A program made the position numbers and the translations under genes. A stretch of 64,000 bases of DNA from Carposina sasakii (taxonomy: Eukaryota > Arthropoda > Insecta > Lepidoptera > Carposinidae). A model generated the notes under the pieces. It was not told the DNA's origin and searched no databases. It was given only the letters and a program-made list of their open reading frames with translations. Shown one piece after another: positions 1 to 11,343 of this stretch. Location: assembly GCA_014607495.2 (NCBI GenBank), contig CP053153.1:4340001-4404000 (forward strand), read 5' to 3'. How positions within the stretch are numbered: the stretch's first letter is position 1; the number at the start of each line of letters is the position of its first letter.

Positions 1-121
1 ATACAGCTACTATACCTATATTATAAAAAAACTTCTATAATCAATCATATGAGTTAAATACTCAAAACTTGTTTTCCAACTTTACCGCAACTGCAACAAA
101 AATAGTAAGTTTTAGTGTTAA

Positions 122-836
122 TAAATATCCTCTGGGCTTATTCTTACCAGTTATCGTGTATCTTTGAGAGTGACATCCGGTGTTGCCATCACCAACAACG
201 TCATGTATGATCACTTGTCACCTCACCTATTACATGTTATTGTTACATTACAGGATATTGTACAAATATCCTTATTGCTTATTCTACACAGGTGTATTTA
301 TGAGAGTGACATCTAATGTACCTACCACCAACAACGTCTAGCAATAGGTCTAGCATGATCATTTGTCACCTATAACTCGTATATACCACAATTCAATTCA
401 AACCTCTAGAGTTTATTCTAGACAATCCACGTGTGTCTCTAAGAGTGACATCCAATGTTGCTTCCATGAACAAGGTCAAGCATGATCACTTGTTACCTAT
501 AATTTATGTGGGATATTTTCAGATAAAAAAATAAACTTTTTATGGTAATAACTTCTTCTTTTTATTTTTCTTCTTAAAAAATAACGTCTTACAACTTTTT
601 GCTCCTTCGTTCTATCCCTCTCTCACTCACTCCTCATTCATCTCTTTCACTCTATGGTAGCCATCGTGTCTTAAGATACAATTTTATTTCTAAAGATGCG
701 TTCAAATTATTTGTTAGTATTTTTTCTCCACATTTATGTATACACAATCCTCAGGATTTATTCTAGACAGTCCACGTGTGTCTCTGAGAGTTGACATCCA
801 ATGTTGCCACACCATCGACAATTACTTACATACATA
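122..836 (+). repeat. Diverged intronic repeat array upstream of the first visible Keap1 exon
   Basis: At least four diverged copies of a block of about 100-140 bp start near 122, 262, 402 and 737. Each contains a TTATTCTA-like core followed by a GAGAGTGACATC-like segment and, in the first three copies, a TGATCACTTGTCACC-like end. The leading part resembles the 3' splice site and first codons of the Keap1 exon at 1128. They lie in the Keap1 intron and are not coding. Copy borders are approximate. Confidence 0.5.
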
Positions 837-1027
837 TAATCACGCCTTTATCCCTTACGGAGTAAGCAGAGCACCAAGGGCCGTAGAACCACATGGTGCC
901 ACTTCTGACCAATTTTATTTATTTTGAGGTATACTCGTAGTTGAGATATACAAGTTCGGCTAGTAGTGACAGGTGGTCAGCCCATCGCCTACAAAACACC
1001 AAGACCCTCTTGTCCCTCTACTGACAT
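823..1027 (-). repeat. Short interspersed repeat with (TATG)n-type tail, copy 1
   Basis: Reverse-complement copy of a sequence seen on the + strand at about 48310-48510, with its 3' part again at 22976-23075. The shared core includes ACCCCGTAAGGGATAAA-like and GTGGCACCATGTGGTTCTA-like blocks, followed by a tetranucleotide tail. The family name is not known to me; it is probably non-autonomous, mobilised by a LINE or a Helitron. Confidence 0.55.
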
Positions 1028-1127
1028 GTACAGTATGCCCGGGAAGAGTAGCAGCTGTAGTATCATACGTTTTTTTTTCACTCCCGGAGCAGCATAGAAG
1101 ATTATTTATGTGTACAAATATCCCCAG

Positions 1128-1259
1128 GGTTTATTCTACGCAGTGGGCGGCCGCAACACGTCGCCGGGCTCGTCATACGACTCGGACTGGGTGGACGTGT
1201 ACCATCCGGGCAAGGAGACCTGGCGGCCTTGCAGCCCCATGTCCACGCCCAGACATAGG
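1128..1259 (+). CDS. Keap1: Keap1 exon a (first visible)
   Basis: Acceptor TCCCCAG before GGT (phase 0), donor AGG|GTACGT. Encodes GLFYAVGGRN and a blade ending in PMSTPRHR, the counterpart of the Keap1 repeat with the ligand-binding Arg. Confidence 0.8.
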
Positions 1260-4200
1260 GTACGTAGAGTGCGATTCAAATTCAACGGTCTAAGTAAAAC
1301 ATCTAATTGTCCGTTACATAGAATAGTTCCGATGAAGGATGGCGCTAGTTACTATGTGTATGACTACATTTTCTGTGTCACTGCAAACAGTTTGGCGATT
1401 TTGCTCAAACTCCACTTACACCGGCCACGCCCCCAGGGCCACTCTATAAATCTCTGTGGTATGACTACATTATCTGTTGCCGTCTACGAAAATTGTTAAT
1501 TGCGAAATCAGGAAAGTGAGTTATTCTAACAGTCCGCACAACGTTAGAGCATCTTAACCATGAAGAAGGTATAAGGAGGAGGTGGTACTATGAAGTGAGT
1601 CGTGTGGCAATCGTGAGGCCATGACGTCATGATAGGGGCAGAGCTTCAGCACCAGTGTAGCTGTAACCACACGCTTGTGCTCCGAAATGTAACCGTATTA
1701 AAAATACAAAGACACTAGCGCTTTTATCAGGGTACTTTATTACTAAAACGTAGTATAATATTGCCATCTAGTGATGAGTAATTGCACTAGTAAAACAATC
1801 TTGAACCATATTGATAATGAGCAAGTAGTTTGACTAGTTTCTATGTAAATGGGCAGGGCTACAGTGTCCAATGCTCCCCTCGTCCCATACTTCACCCCCG
1901 CACACTATTTTTGTATGAGAATATACTTAGCCGCTACTCCTCTTTTATTTCTTCTCTATGATCTTAACACTGTTACGAATAGGACCTTTTTAACCGGTGA
2001 CAACCAAACAAATTAATTTATATTAAAGATTGTGTAGAATACTTTTAACTATCATAGATTAATATTTTTATTTCAGGTAGGAGTGGCGGTAATGGACGGA
2101 CTACTTTACGCTGTAGGTGGGTCCGCGCAATCCGAATACCATAAATCTGTTGAATTGTAAGTTGTAGATCTTCTATACATATAATAGAAATGTAACGGAT
2201 CGCTGTCTACATGGAAGATATATGAGAAAAGATATTATAGGAGACCTTTATCAACGCCGACCTTAATATACTTTCTATAATCTTTATTCATTGAGTACAT
2301 ATTACATTTACGTACATATTAATATTTTTTTATTTAATTTCGTTTTTATATAAGAAAATCATGATTGAAAAGCGCATTAAATAAGATGGAAATTCAAATC
2401 ACTTGAAACGCAACACTATTGGTTGGAATAATCATGAATGAAATGTGAAGTCAAAATCTGTGTGTACCAAACAATGTTTGAACATAATAAATATTTTATA
2501 GCCTGTGCCAGTAAGGGTCAAGATAGAGTTTGGTTCTAATAAATAAATATATCATTAGGTACTGTCGTTGACCGAATCGTAAGTCTAAACCATTCTCGAA
2601 CCCACTTGAACACACAAAATTTCATCAAAATTGGTCCAGCCGTGTTTAGAAGGAGTTCAATTAAAACCACACGAAAAGGAAATTTATATTGTTGTTTATG
2701 TTAGAACTTTTTACATAGGATCCGGCAGACTGTGGTGCAGTCGCCGTGTCGTATATTCAAAAATATACCTATACTTTAGTTTCTGTTACGCCCGGTAGAT
2801 GGTCGTATATCTCGGAAATGTTTCCTTTTCCTTACATAAATAAATCTTCTATTCTTGCGTTTGTAATGGGTTTCCTTCTAAACAGAAGGAGTTCAATCAC
2901 AAACACACTAACAGAAGATTTGTATTGTTGTTGATGTTTCACATAGGATCTGGCAGACTACGCTGTAGTCGCTGTGTCGATTACTCACATGGATACTTTA
3001 GTTTCAGTTACGCCCGGTAGATGGTTGTTATATCTCGGAAATGTTTCCTTTATCGTTATATAATTAATGAAATATTCTGTTCGTGTGTTTATAATTGAAG
3101 TTCTTCTAAAACGGCTAAACCGATTTTGATGATTTTTTTTGTGTGTGTTCAAGTGGGCTCGAAAATAGCTTAGATTCACAATTCGGTCAATTAGACAATG
3201 TTTTTATTACGGTCCATATTGTTACAGCTTATTTCAGAAAGTTTGCATTTCAGGCGTGGGACAGGACAACGTCTGTCGGGTCCGCTAGTACATTGTAAGC
3301 CTTTCTTGTGAATCACTCTATCTATTTAAAAAAAAAAGGCATCAAAATCCGTTCCCTAGTCTGAATGGTCTAAGCATACATAGGGACAGACAGCAGAAAG
3401 CGACTTTGTTTTATAATATGTAGTGATTAATACATACGAGTACCATACCAGTTTTGTGTGGAAATTAAAACTGGCTATGAACTTTTTTGCGAATGCTGTA
3501 TAACTTATGCAATCGTTTCCAGCTACGACCCGGACAGCGACACGTGGACGTCGGTGGCGGCGATGGGCGTGGCGCGGCTGGGTGTGGGTGTGGGCGTGGT
3601 CAACCGTTTGCTGTACGCGGTGGGAGGCTTCGACGGAGCGCGCCGCCTGGCGAGCGTCGAGTGTTACCACCCCGAGAACAACTGCTGGACCGAGGTCGCG
3701 CCCATGAATGTGGCTAGGAGTGGGGCAGGTGGGTCAAATAACCTATTTTTTTTTATGCGAAGTTCAAAACCGAAAAGCTAGGGGACACAGGAATATAAGT
3801 AGGTAATATTTGTTTAGGGCTTTTTTTCAATAGGTGGGTCTCCATAAAGCGACCTAATAGAATAGAATCGGTAAATTTTACGTAAATTGGAACGCAATCG
3901 TAAACTAATAGTTCATGGATAAGACCAAGGACTAATTTGTAAGAGAGTAAGTAGATGATTAATCTCTACTTCAATTTAATCGATAGTTAAGGTTGGATAC
4001 GAAATTGCATCGTGCGTACTGCTGGCTTTAAGTCACGCGTGCAGGGAGAGGTAAAGGGGGGAGAGTTAGGTAGATGTAGGTAACGCCATTTATTTTGACA
4101 GTTATTTTAACTTGTCAGAAAATTTCTCATTGTCTTCGTTTATTTAACGTGTCGTATTAATTTAATAAATTGTGCAGGCGTGGCAGCCCTGAACCAGTAC

Positions 4201-6926
4201 CTGTACGTAGTGGGCGGCTACGACGGCTCGCAGCAGCTGGCGTCGGTGGAGCGCTTCGACACGGAGCGTGGCGTGTGGGAGCCGGCGGCGTCAGTGCCGA
4301 CCGCACGCTCCGCGCTGTCGCTGTCCGTGCTCGACAACAAGCTCTATGCCATGGGTGAGTGCAGTGCGAGCTGGCGAAGCGAAAAAAAAAAATAGAAATA
4401 GAAACAATCCGAAAGAACGAAATTAGGTTTTTTACTAGACACCTTTTTGTGTTATTATTATGATGAATAGTTCCTAAAGAAATTGCTACTCAATTCAATA
4501 GTACCTACTCATATAAAGTTTGCACTATAAAAAACCTAAAGAGGCTGATGTCGCAAACACAAAACGAAACTTTTTAGTAGAATATATCAATATGGAAAAA
4601 CGTCGAACTTCACTCATATCTTAAAAGTACGAGTGTGCTAATATTTACAAATGCTTTGAAACTCAAATTTCTATCATAAAAAAAAAACCGGCCAAGTGCG
4701 AGTCGGACTCGCGCACCGAGGGTTCCGTACAAACCTGCAAGGTTTACAAAGTTCGTTCATTACGACAATCGAGTCATAACTATGGTATTTTTATTGCAAA
4801 ATGAAATTCATAACATTACAATCGACGAGAAATTGTCGCAAATTTTACTTATTTCGGAACGCGTGCGAACAGCATGCGGGCGCTCGTGCGAATGGCGCAC
4901 GGCTGCCGCTCGCTGTGTGACGATACCCCTTCTCTTGGCCAGTCGCCTGCCCCCGCGCCCGCGGGCCAGTGCGTGCGCGTTCATGCCCCGCCCCGCGCCC
5001 CGCGTGCCTCCCGTGCCACCAGCGTCCCATCAAACTTCGCCAGTAGAAACAATACAAGCAAGCTGTCTGATAATAACCAACAATAAGAAATATAATAATG
5101 TCATTGAATTTAATTATAAGTATAACACTTTAAGCAGTTAGGACGCATTTAGATTATACAGCTACATTCACCAAAACATCGGGATTGAATGACGATGAGT
5201 GAGGTCGTCTTTGCCGTTTGAAAAATGTTGCCCTCCCCATACATAGTATAATAACTCGCGGTCATTGCTGTAACTACAATTATGTTTACAATCACAATTT
5301 TTTTGGTGGTATAACTACTTAAAATTTTAAGCTTTTCGGAATTTTTCTGTTACCTGTGCTGTAAGCTATTGCTTCTTACCAAATTTCGAGATTCTATGTC
5401 AACGGGAAGTGGTCTTTAGGTTTTAATTCCCTTGCGTGTAGTTGCGAGTTTCAAAATATGCGGTATCAATGGTTGTACTTTTGCGTTTTGCGTTTTTGCG
5501 TTGACTTATAATTTTTTTTTTTTCACGGGTTAAAGGCAATTAGATCTAAGTATTTGATATGAATTTCAACTTGATAGCTCTACGCGTTCATGAGGAAAAA
5601 AGTAATAAGTTTATATTTATTAAAAAATATATATTTTGTAATGTAACTAAAAATTTAAGGTTTTCGGAATTTTTCCTTTATGTGTGCTATAAAACGTTGC
5701 TTCATGCCAAATTTCAAGATTCTAGGTCGACTGGAAGTACCCTTTAGGTTTTGATTCCCTTGCGAGTACTTGCGAGTTTCAAAATATGCAGCTTAAATTG
5801 CTGTTTCTTTTGATTGCGTTGACATAGAAGTTTGATTTTGCTACAGCTTAAAGGTATTATAGACCTGAGTATTTGGTATGAATTTCAATTTAATACCTCT
5901 ACGCGTTTATGAGGAAATGGGTAGTAAGTTTAAAATTATTTAAAAAAAATATATTATGTAATGTAACTAAAAATTTATGGTTTTCGTAATTTTTCCTTTA
6001 TCTATGCTATAAGACGTTGCTTCGTACCAAATTTCAAGATTCTGAGTTCACGGGAAGCACCCTGTAGGTTTTGATTCCCTTGCAAGTGTCGAAAATTTGC
6101 GGCATAAACGGCTGTATCTTTTGATTGCGTTGGCTTAGAAGTTTGATTTTTTCACAGCTTCAAGGGACAGTAGACCTGAGTAATTGATATAAATTTCAGC
6201 TTCATACCTCCACGCGTTCCTGAGAAAAAGGGTCTTGACAGACGGACGGACAGACGGACAACAAAGTGATCCTATAAGGGTTCCGTTTTTTCCTTTTGAG
6301 GTACGGAACCCTAAAAAACGGGGTATAGACGGGTCCGTCTGCGTATACTAGAGATAGAGAATTCACAAGAGCAGTAAGGTTACCTATTACCTAGCTAATT
6401 ACCTGCCCCCCAGAGAAAAAAACACGATAATTTTAGATGAGATGTATTTATCAATATTGACTCATTCACCAAATAGTTGCCTTTGGTCCACTAGGACGGT
6501 ACAGTGCTAGTTGCTCAGTTCCAGTCCTGTTTCAGTTTATTTGGGATCGCAACAAGTCGGGTTTATTTATCTAGAATAGACTGTGTAAAACTAATGATTT
6601 CTATTCTGTTTCGAGCTTACTCTTCTTCTTACCCCACAGGCGGTTATGACGGCACATCCTTCCTAAACATAGTGGACGTCTACGATCCGGCGACGAATAC
6701 GTGGACCAATGGCACCCCACTCACTTCCGTCCGGTCGGGGCACGCCTCAGCCGTGTGCTATCAACACGTCGCTCCACATCCTGACATCGGCGAAGCCCCC
6801 ACCTCTACCATACAAACCCTCAAGCGATCTCGAACCTCGGTGACCCCGTCTACTTCAGCCAGGAATGATGACATCCCACTGTGCAATAACATTATAGGTA
6901 CCCTATCGAATGCGGGCAACTTATAG
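1128..6926 (+). CDS. Keap1: Keap1, 3' part of the gene (Kelch beta-propeller exons), spliced
   Basis: Five exons join in frame: 1128-1259, 2077-2156, 3523-3728, 4178-4354 and 6640-6926 (stop). Every boundary has AG/GT and the phases fit (0, 2, 1, 1). The product is the C-terminal part of a Kelch propeller with repeated LLYAVGG, YVVGGYDG and W-containing blades. The order of blades, including YAVGGRN near the start and the R-S-G/A motifs that contact the ligand in vertebrate Keap1, points to Keap1 rather than another KLHL protein. In known family members Keap1 is the Cul3 adaptor that holds and ubiquitinates Nrf2/CncC under unstressed conditions. The BTB and BACK exons must lie left of position 1. 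After the last blade comes a low-complexity tail of about 60 residues rich in Ser and Thr. No frame damage is seen. The gene converges on the FLASH-like gene. Confidence 0.85.
2077..2156 (+). CDS. Keap1: Keap1 exon b
   Basis: Acceptor TTTCAG|GTAGGAG, donor AATT|GTAAGT. Encodes VGVAVMDGLLYAVGGS followed by a short loop; 80 nt, ends in phase 2. Too short for a simple ORF scan but fixed by its neighbours' phases. Confidence 0.8.
2716..3140. repeat. Two tandem copies of a ~226-bp interspersed repeat in a Keap1 intron
   Basis: The block starting CATAGGATCYGGCAGACT recurs at about 2716 and 2942, each followed by TACGCCCGGTAGATGGT and TCTCGGAAATGTTTCC. Just downstream, near 3285, is a GTCCGCTAGTA-like end resembling a Helitron 3' terminus (CTAG|T). 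Probably part of a decayed non-autonomous Helitron. Confidence 0.5.
3523..3728 (+). CDS. Keap1: Keap1 exon c
   Basis: Acceptor TTTCCAG|CTACGAC, donor GGCAG|GTGGGT. Encodes a blade with YDPDSDTW, GVGVGVVNRLLYAVGGFDG and ARSGAG. GC-rich at third positions compared with the AT-rich introns. Confidence 0.85.
4178..4354 (+). CDS. Keap1: Keap1 exon d
   Basis: Acceptor TGTGCAG|GCGTGG, donor CATGG|GTGAGT. Encodes VAALNQYLYVVGGYDG, a RFDTERGVWEP blade and ARSALS, the typical Keap1 fifth-blade pattern. Confidence 0.85.
4681..6318 (+). mobile_element. Unclassified non-autonomous repeat with subterminal inverted repeats and three internal tandem units
   Basis: Begins with GGCCAAGTGCGAGTCGGACT, a motif I recognise from many lepidopteran repeats, then AGGGTTCCGTAC, whose reverse complement GTACGGAACCCT stands near the right end (about 6301). 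Inside, a block starting TTTTCGGAATTTTTC occurs near 5333, 5661 and 5981, so the period is about 320-328 bp. The right end holds a (GACGGACA)-like run before the terminal motif. No transposase frame is seen; a GC-rich patch lies at 4855-5040. Exact ends and target duplication are unclear. Confidence 0.65.
6640..6926 (+). CDS. Keap1: Keap1 last coding exon
   Basis: Acceptor CCCCACAG|GCGGTTATG. Encodes GYDGTSFLNIVDVYDP, the final blade with VRSGHAS, then about 60 non-Kelch residues and TAG. A polyadenylation signal follows at 7119. Confidence 0.85.
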
Positions 6927-7118
6927 CGAATGTGATACATACTATGTATTAGCTAATTTGTAAATAATTGTAAATACTGTTCGGTGTAAGAAGTGAGTTA
7001 AATATTCAAGTTTCCATAGTTTTAAGCGTAACATTTTATGGTTTAGTTATATTAGGGTTTTTTAATTTAATATGTTGTGGCCACTGCTCAATATGATATT
7101 CCATATACCTAAACGTTA

Positions 7119-7124
7119 AATAAA
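7119..7124 (+). promoter_or_regulatory. Candidate Keap1 polyadenylation signal (AATAAA)
   Basis: AATAAA about 190 bp after the Keap1 stop, in AT-rich sequence with no further ORF. Confidence 0.45.
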
Positions 7125-7667
7125 ATGATTTTGCAGTGTACCCATAAGCCAAAAATTCGCTTAGGTCTCTTATATCAACAGAACGACCTAATTCCGTTTT
7201 GAGTTAATTTATTTATTATTTATTTGTAAATTCTAGATGTCATATTAGCATAAATTTGTCCTGCCGTTATTGAATGATTTATACACTTTACTTAGGTACA
7301 CTAAGTATAGATTGTATTTGTACAGGGTAATTGGTAAAACATTGACATCCCCTCAGCCCCCTGATTACGTAAAAGCAATAGCAAAGCCGAAGCCGCGCGA
7401 TCGCGATAATTGAGTGTGTGTGCGTGCGCGCAACGAGCGCTCGGCGTCCTACCGCACCCCGCACCTCGCCCAAGCACGCACACACTCAATTCTCCCGTTT
7501 ATTATACTACCTATTAGAGTGGTCGTCTTGTAATTATACTGTAAGTACATATGTACTTTACCATAGTTGCCATTTATAAAAATATATTTGACTAGCCGCA
7601 AAACGTAAACGCGATCGAGCTCGAATTAAAAACTCGCACTCGACCTACTTACTAAATAAGTACTTAT

Positions 7668-7993
7668 AGCGGTGATAGCCCAGTGGTTAAGACGAGTACC
7701 TTCCAAGCGGGAGGCGTAAGTTCGATCCCAGTCATGGGCCTGTACCAATGAATTTATTTCATGTACAGATTTTAATGTTGGAAAATTGTCACTTAGCTCG
7801 TGCCTCGGAAAGCACGTAAAACTGTTGGCCCTGCGCCTGATCTCTCCGGTCGTGTCGGCTTTCTGTCTCATCGGACTATGAGAGTGAGGGAATAGAGAGT
7901 GCATCTGTGTTTGCGCACACACTTGTGCACTATAATATCTCCTGCGTACCTGGCCAATCTCCGTAGAGATTGGTCGCCTTGGCCGAAATACAA
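7668..7993 (+). mobile_element. tRNA-derived SINE, family A, copy 1
   Basis: The head has A-box-like TAGCCCAGTGGTTAAG and B-box-like GTTCGATCCCA, but the sequence cannot form a tRNA acceptor stem, so it is not a tRNA gene. A second, reverse-oriented copy at 29705-30036 matches along the whole length, including the tRNA-unrelated body, which defines the family from this window alone. Confidence 0.75.
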
Positions 7994-8029
7994 TATATAA
8001 ATACATAAATATTCACACACTTCACAACA

Positions 8030-8255
8030 CATTAACTTAGTCCCATATTAAGATCCATAAGGTCTTGTGTCGTGGGTACTAAGCAACGGTATATTATACA
8101 TACTCGTAGATAAGTATAGAAACATCCATGACTGTGAAACAAACATCAATATTCATCATACCAATATTTGCACCTACCGGGATTCGAACCCAGGACCTAT
8201 GGCGCAACGAGCAGGGCCACTACCAACTACACCAGTCGGCCGTCAAATGAGTTCT
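8030..8255 (-). mobile_element. tRNA-derived SINE, family B
   Basis: On the minus strand the head reads GGTGTAGTTGGTAGTGG (A-box type) and GGGTTCGAATCCCGG (B-box type). The body (AAGGTCTTGTGTCGTGGGTA on the + strand) recurs in diverged form near 19340-19410. No tRNA cloverleaf closes. Confidence 0.65.
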
Positions 8256-8502
8256 CAACAGTACGTAACGCATCGTTAAATTGTTGCGGACCGCGATCTG
8301 TGCATACGCACCCCCAACTGCGCAAGATTCACTATGAAACCAGCCTGAAACGTTGATTTAGACAAACTGCCATTTTTATGTAATATAATAAAATGTAAAT
8401 TTAGGAATACACAATTTGTGCATACATATTTTGTAATCACTTATAGATAAAGATATGGAAAATAAAGACTGTTATGGGATAAATAATTGTTTTTTTAAAC
8501 CT

Positions 8503-8508
8503 TTTATT
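8503..8508 (-). promoter_or_regulatory. Candidate polyadenylation signal for a long FLASH-like transcript
   Basis: AATAAA on the minus strand, about 245 bp beyond the stop of the candidate last exon at 8751-8837. Another minus-strand AATAAA lies at 8909-8914, between that exon and the palindrome. Confidence 0.35.
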
Positions 8509-8750
8509 GCTTGTATAACTTATCAGAACATTTTTAATTTAAATACATAATTTGTATTGCATCTGATCCAAATAGCAAGAGAAAAAGATCATCAAAACGT
8601 TCTACTTGAGTGAGAATAAGTAGATATGTAAATACATACTACAAAAAATATTAATGTGCTCATACCCGTTACATCTGTGACACAAACCCATAGTTATAAA
8701 GTTTTATTAAGATACATATTACTTGCACAGGAATTCTTCAGTACTTCCAC

Positions 8751-8837
8751 TTATTCTATAACAGCTGATGGATGGTCTGAAGTCACCATATCAATATTTG
8801 CCTGGCTGTCACAAACACCCTGAATAGAAATCTCTTT
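8751..8837 (-). CDS. Candidate alternative terminal exon of the FLASH-like gene
   Basis: On the minus strand a TTCTTTTAG acceptor is followed by 28 open codons (KEISIQGVCDSQ... to SAVIE) and TAA. Phase 0 fits a GAT|GTACGT donor inside the big FLASH exon, after position 13418, just before its own 3' end. Joining the two would replace the basic C-terminus ending KRPATTF by this acidic end. The intron would run 13417-8838 and would contain the palindrome. This is inferred from splice signals and phase only. Confidence 0.4.
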   Translation of the reverse strand, partial: KEISIQGVCDSQANIDMVTSDHPSAVIE

Positions 8838-8942
8838 CTAAAAGAAATCATAATTAATACAAGTTTTTAAAAGTTATACGGAAATAACGATATACTTATA
8901 AACAAACATTTATTTCATCTTCTGTTTACTTTAAAAATATAT

Positions 8943-8993
8943 ACTTACTACCTATAATCAACATTACATAGTAGTAAAAATGTGACCAAAATT
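8943..8993. repeat. Left copy of a 51-bp perfect direct repeat flanking the palindrome
   Basis: Identical over 51 bp to 13291-13341 (starts ACTTACTACCTATAATCAAC, ends GTGACCAAAATT). Together the two copies bracket the inserted palindrome and imply one ancestral copy in the 3' region of the FLASH-like gene. Confidence 0.85.
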
Positions 8994-9581
8994 ACCGGTA
9001 AGTTTCCGTATCTTCTCATTTTGGTGAGAAGATAAAATATTATTAAAAAATATTACTTTATTCATCAAAGATGCGTTTAAAATTGAAGTAGAATGCATTT
9101 TAGGCTACACACAAAACATTGCCTACCTGGCGCACGTGCGATCAATAAAGTTTTTATCTTTAGAAGTTTACCGCATGAGATCTTTTGTACGTGGGTTTCT
9201 ATTGTTCTTCGTAGAATTTTGTTACAGTCTCGTATTCAAGTTTTCTGGGAAACTATTCGACCCTCATTAGTACGAAGCAGCTGTTTTATGACACTATGTG
9301 CTCAAACATGTCTTTTACTTCAGTCTGTTATTAGTCTTCTGATAGTCTACTGCTGTGCCGTATGTCTTGAAGGATACTGTTTCGATCACGCTTGTTTATT
9401 GGACTCTGATTCTCATTTATACGACGACTTGGCTTGTTAAATTGTTACTGTGACTGTTATCTGTGATTTGGACTATCAAAACCGGACACTGGTGAATACT
9501 TCTTGATTCGTAAGTACTTTTTATTTTATTATTTTAACATTTTGCAGACATTTAGAATATAACATAGAATCCTGTTGGTAC

Positions 9582-10380
9582 TGTTACGACCGGGGAGTTT
9601 ACCCATTAGCTCACTAGATGTCGCTAGTAGCAGAATAGAACGCAATATCGTTTACTAGCATGTTCTGTTGTAGTCTCGGCGTGTTTAGTTTAAGTGTTGT
9701 TGAATGAACTCCCGAGAACGTTCCAGGCTTGCCCGGATAACATACGGGGTTTTTGTAGATTGGTCGCTCGGGTATATTCCCGAATGTTCGGGACCGAACG
9801 TCGAGCCGTATAAATACGGCGGATCTCGGCCGACGGAGTCAGTCTTAGTTCAATCTTTGAATAAGATTGGAAGCTAAATAAGCTAAGGAAAACGATACCA
9901 GCGATAGTGTATAGCAGGGGTGGCCAACTTGGTTAGACCCAAGATCTACTGTTCACTGACGGCACCCTGTGCGATCTACCAATTACAAACTTAAAAATGA
10001 AACGGCATAATTCAGTACCTACACAAATAGGTGAGGATTTTTTTCAATTTCTTTATTAATAATTTTATAGTATTTTTTTTTATTAAAAAAAAACCTTTAA
10101 ATAATATTCACAACACAGCGCGTATTTCCACGTATTTTTTTTGATTTGCCACGATCGATTGAACTAATATACGTGATCGACCAGTCGATCGCGATCGACC
10201 GGTTGGCCACCCATGGTGTATAGTGAAGAAGTTTACAGTGAACTATTGGAAGTGTCTTGTACTAGAGTTATAGTGATAAGTGCTGGAATTTTGTAACCTG
10301 CTCCACCTAATATAGAGTTCTAACACCTACGCTTACCTTTTAATCGGCAGCTCCGAATCACCCGTACCCAGTACGTAACA
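9582..10380 (+). mobile_element. Solo LTR in the left arm, interrupted by a hAT MITE
   Basis: Starts TGTTACGACC and ends TACGTAACA (TG...CA) with a 4-bp target duplication GTAC at 9578-9581 and 10381-10384. After subtracting the MITE and its target duplication it is 490 bp, the same as the mirror copy at 12180-12669. A TATA-like TATAAATACGG lies near 9810. No internal retroelement sequence follows, so it is a solo LTR, probably from a Gypsy-like element. Confidence 0.8.
9915..10215 (+). mobile_element. Non-autonomous hAT element (MITE 1)
   Basis: 301 bp with terminal inverted repeats CAGGGGTGGCCAAC and GTTGGCCACCCATG, and a perfect 8-bp target duplication GTGTATAG (9907-9914 and 10216-10223). 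The other palindrome arm has a single GTGTATAG at the same place. No transposase frame. Confidence 0.93.
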
Positions 10381-10462
10381 GTACCTTTGATTCTTCTTTA
10401 TTTTGCAATCAATAAATGTTTTATTTTCATTATTTTTGTAAATAATCTGTACTCATTCTAAT

Positions 10463-11211
10463 CAGTGACGGATTTACCAGCAGGCTGAGTAGGCTCGAGC
10501 CTAGGGCGGCAGATTTTGGGGGCGGCAAATTTGGGGAACGATTTTTTTTTTTTTTTACCTCATAGAATATTTTTCTATGACGGTTTTTCTGATGTCTTAC
10601 AGATAGAAGTCTGCAACAAATTTTGTCGATGACTTTTCTCTCTCACTTGTCATTGCACATTCCGAGAGTAGCAAACTTCCATATTCTAGAGTAAAACAGC
10701 TAGTTCGCCGCCCCTCAAGCAGTGATCGGCCTCGCGCCTCTGCGCCCTTTGCCCACACTTCTTATGAGTGAAAAGAGCGCAATTGTAAAAAATATGCCCC
10801 TCTTCCCACTAACAACCTATACATGCCAGTCTTACTACTGGTTGGAGGCTACGAACTGGATGGTTTGTATATAATGTTTCGATTTTTATTAGAATATAAT
10901 GAATAAATTTAGTGAATAATTTTACCGATTTCAATCTTATGTATCGACTATTATGTGTTTCACATGCACTAGTAGCTTCAGAAAATTCGATTGGAATTAA
11001 AAAAAAATCTTGAACAGTAATATAGCATACATTACCCCGCCCCTACATGATTGAGCTTCGATTAGCTCAAAAATATACCGAAAAATTATTTTACGTGCAA
11101 TTTCAACGAAATTGTTGCATTGTAAAAATAATGTATGATATGACAATTGTTGAGGCAAGGGCGGCAAAAACTATTCAGCCTATACCTTGAAAATTTGTAA
11201 ATCCGCCACTG
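10463..11211 (+). mobile_element. Non-autonomous hAT element (MITE 2)
   Basis: 749 bp, starting CAGTGACGGATTTAC and ending GTAAATCCGCCACTG, with an 8-bp target duplication ATTCTAAT (10455-10462 and 11212-11219). The mirror arm has one uninterrupted ATTCTAAT. The internal GGGCGGCAAA-type sequence is typical of insect hAT derivatives. Confidence 0.92.
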
Positions 11212-11343
11212 ATTCTAATAGAGAATAGATTTTATTGTACAAAATATATAGGTATTTATTCTAACCATATTCTAATTGCTCGTAATTTTTTATTTTCTAT
11301 GTATTGTATGATCTTGTAAATTTATTTTTTGGGCAAATTTTTA

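Larger units (their letters stand above)
8989..11343 (+). mobile_element. Left arm of a giant palindrome
   Basis: Reverse-complementary to 11975-13261 along its whole length once two MITEs (9915-10215 and 10463-11211, each with an 8-bp target duplication) are removed: about 1,289 against 1,287 bp. The outer end reads ATTACCGGTAAGTTTCC. Only a few substitutions are visible between arms (for example near 9712, 9758 and 10374). An open frame of about 115 codons at 9093-9440, mirrored in the other arm, resembles no protein I know. Confidence 0.9.

Noticed and set aside
4845..5086. Overlapping open frames in the GC-rich part of the 4681-6318 repeat
   Set aside because: No motif and overlapping on both strands; produced by base composition within the repeat.
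7668..7745. tRNA-like sequence with A and B boxes
   Set aside because: The ends do not pair into an acceptor stem and a second full-length copy with the same unrelated body exists at 29705-30036, so it is a SINE, not a tRNA gene.
8172..8250. Second tRNA-like sequence (minus strand)
   Set aside because: Acceptor and anticodon arms do not close; the body recurs elsewhere. Treated as a SINE.
9093..9440. 115-codon open frame mirrored at 12811-13032
   Set aside because: It lies in the palindrome arms, has no recognisable motif or good start context, and the two copies follow simply from the duplication.
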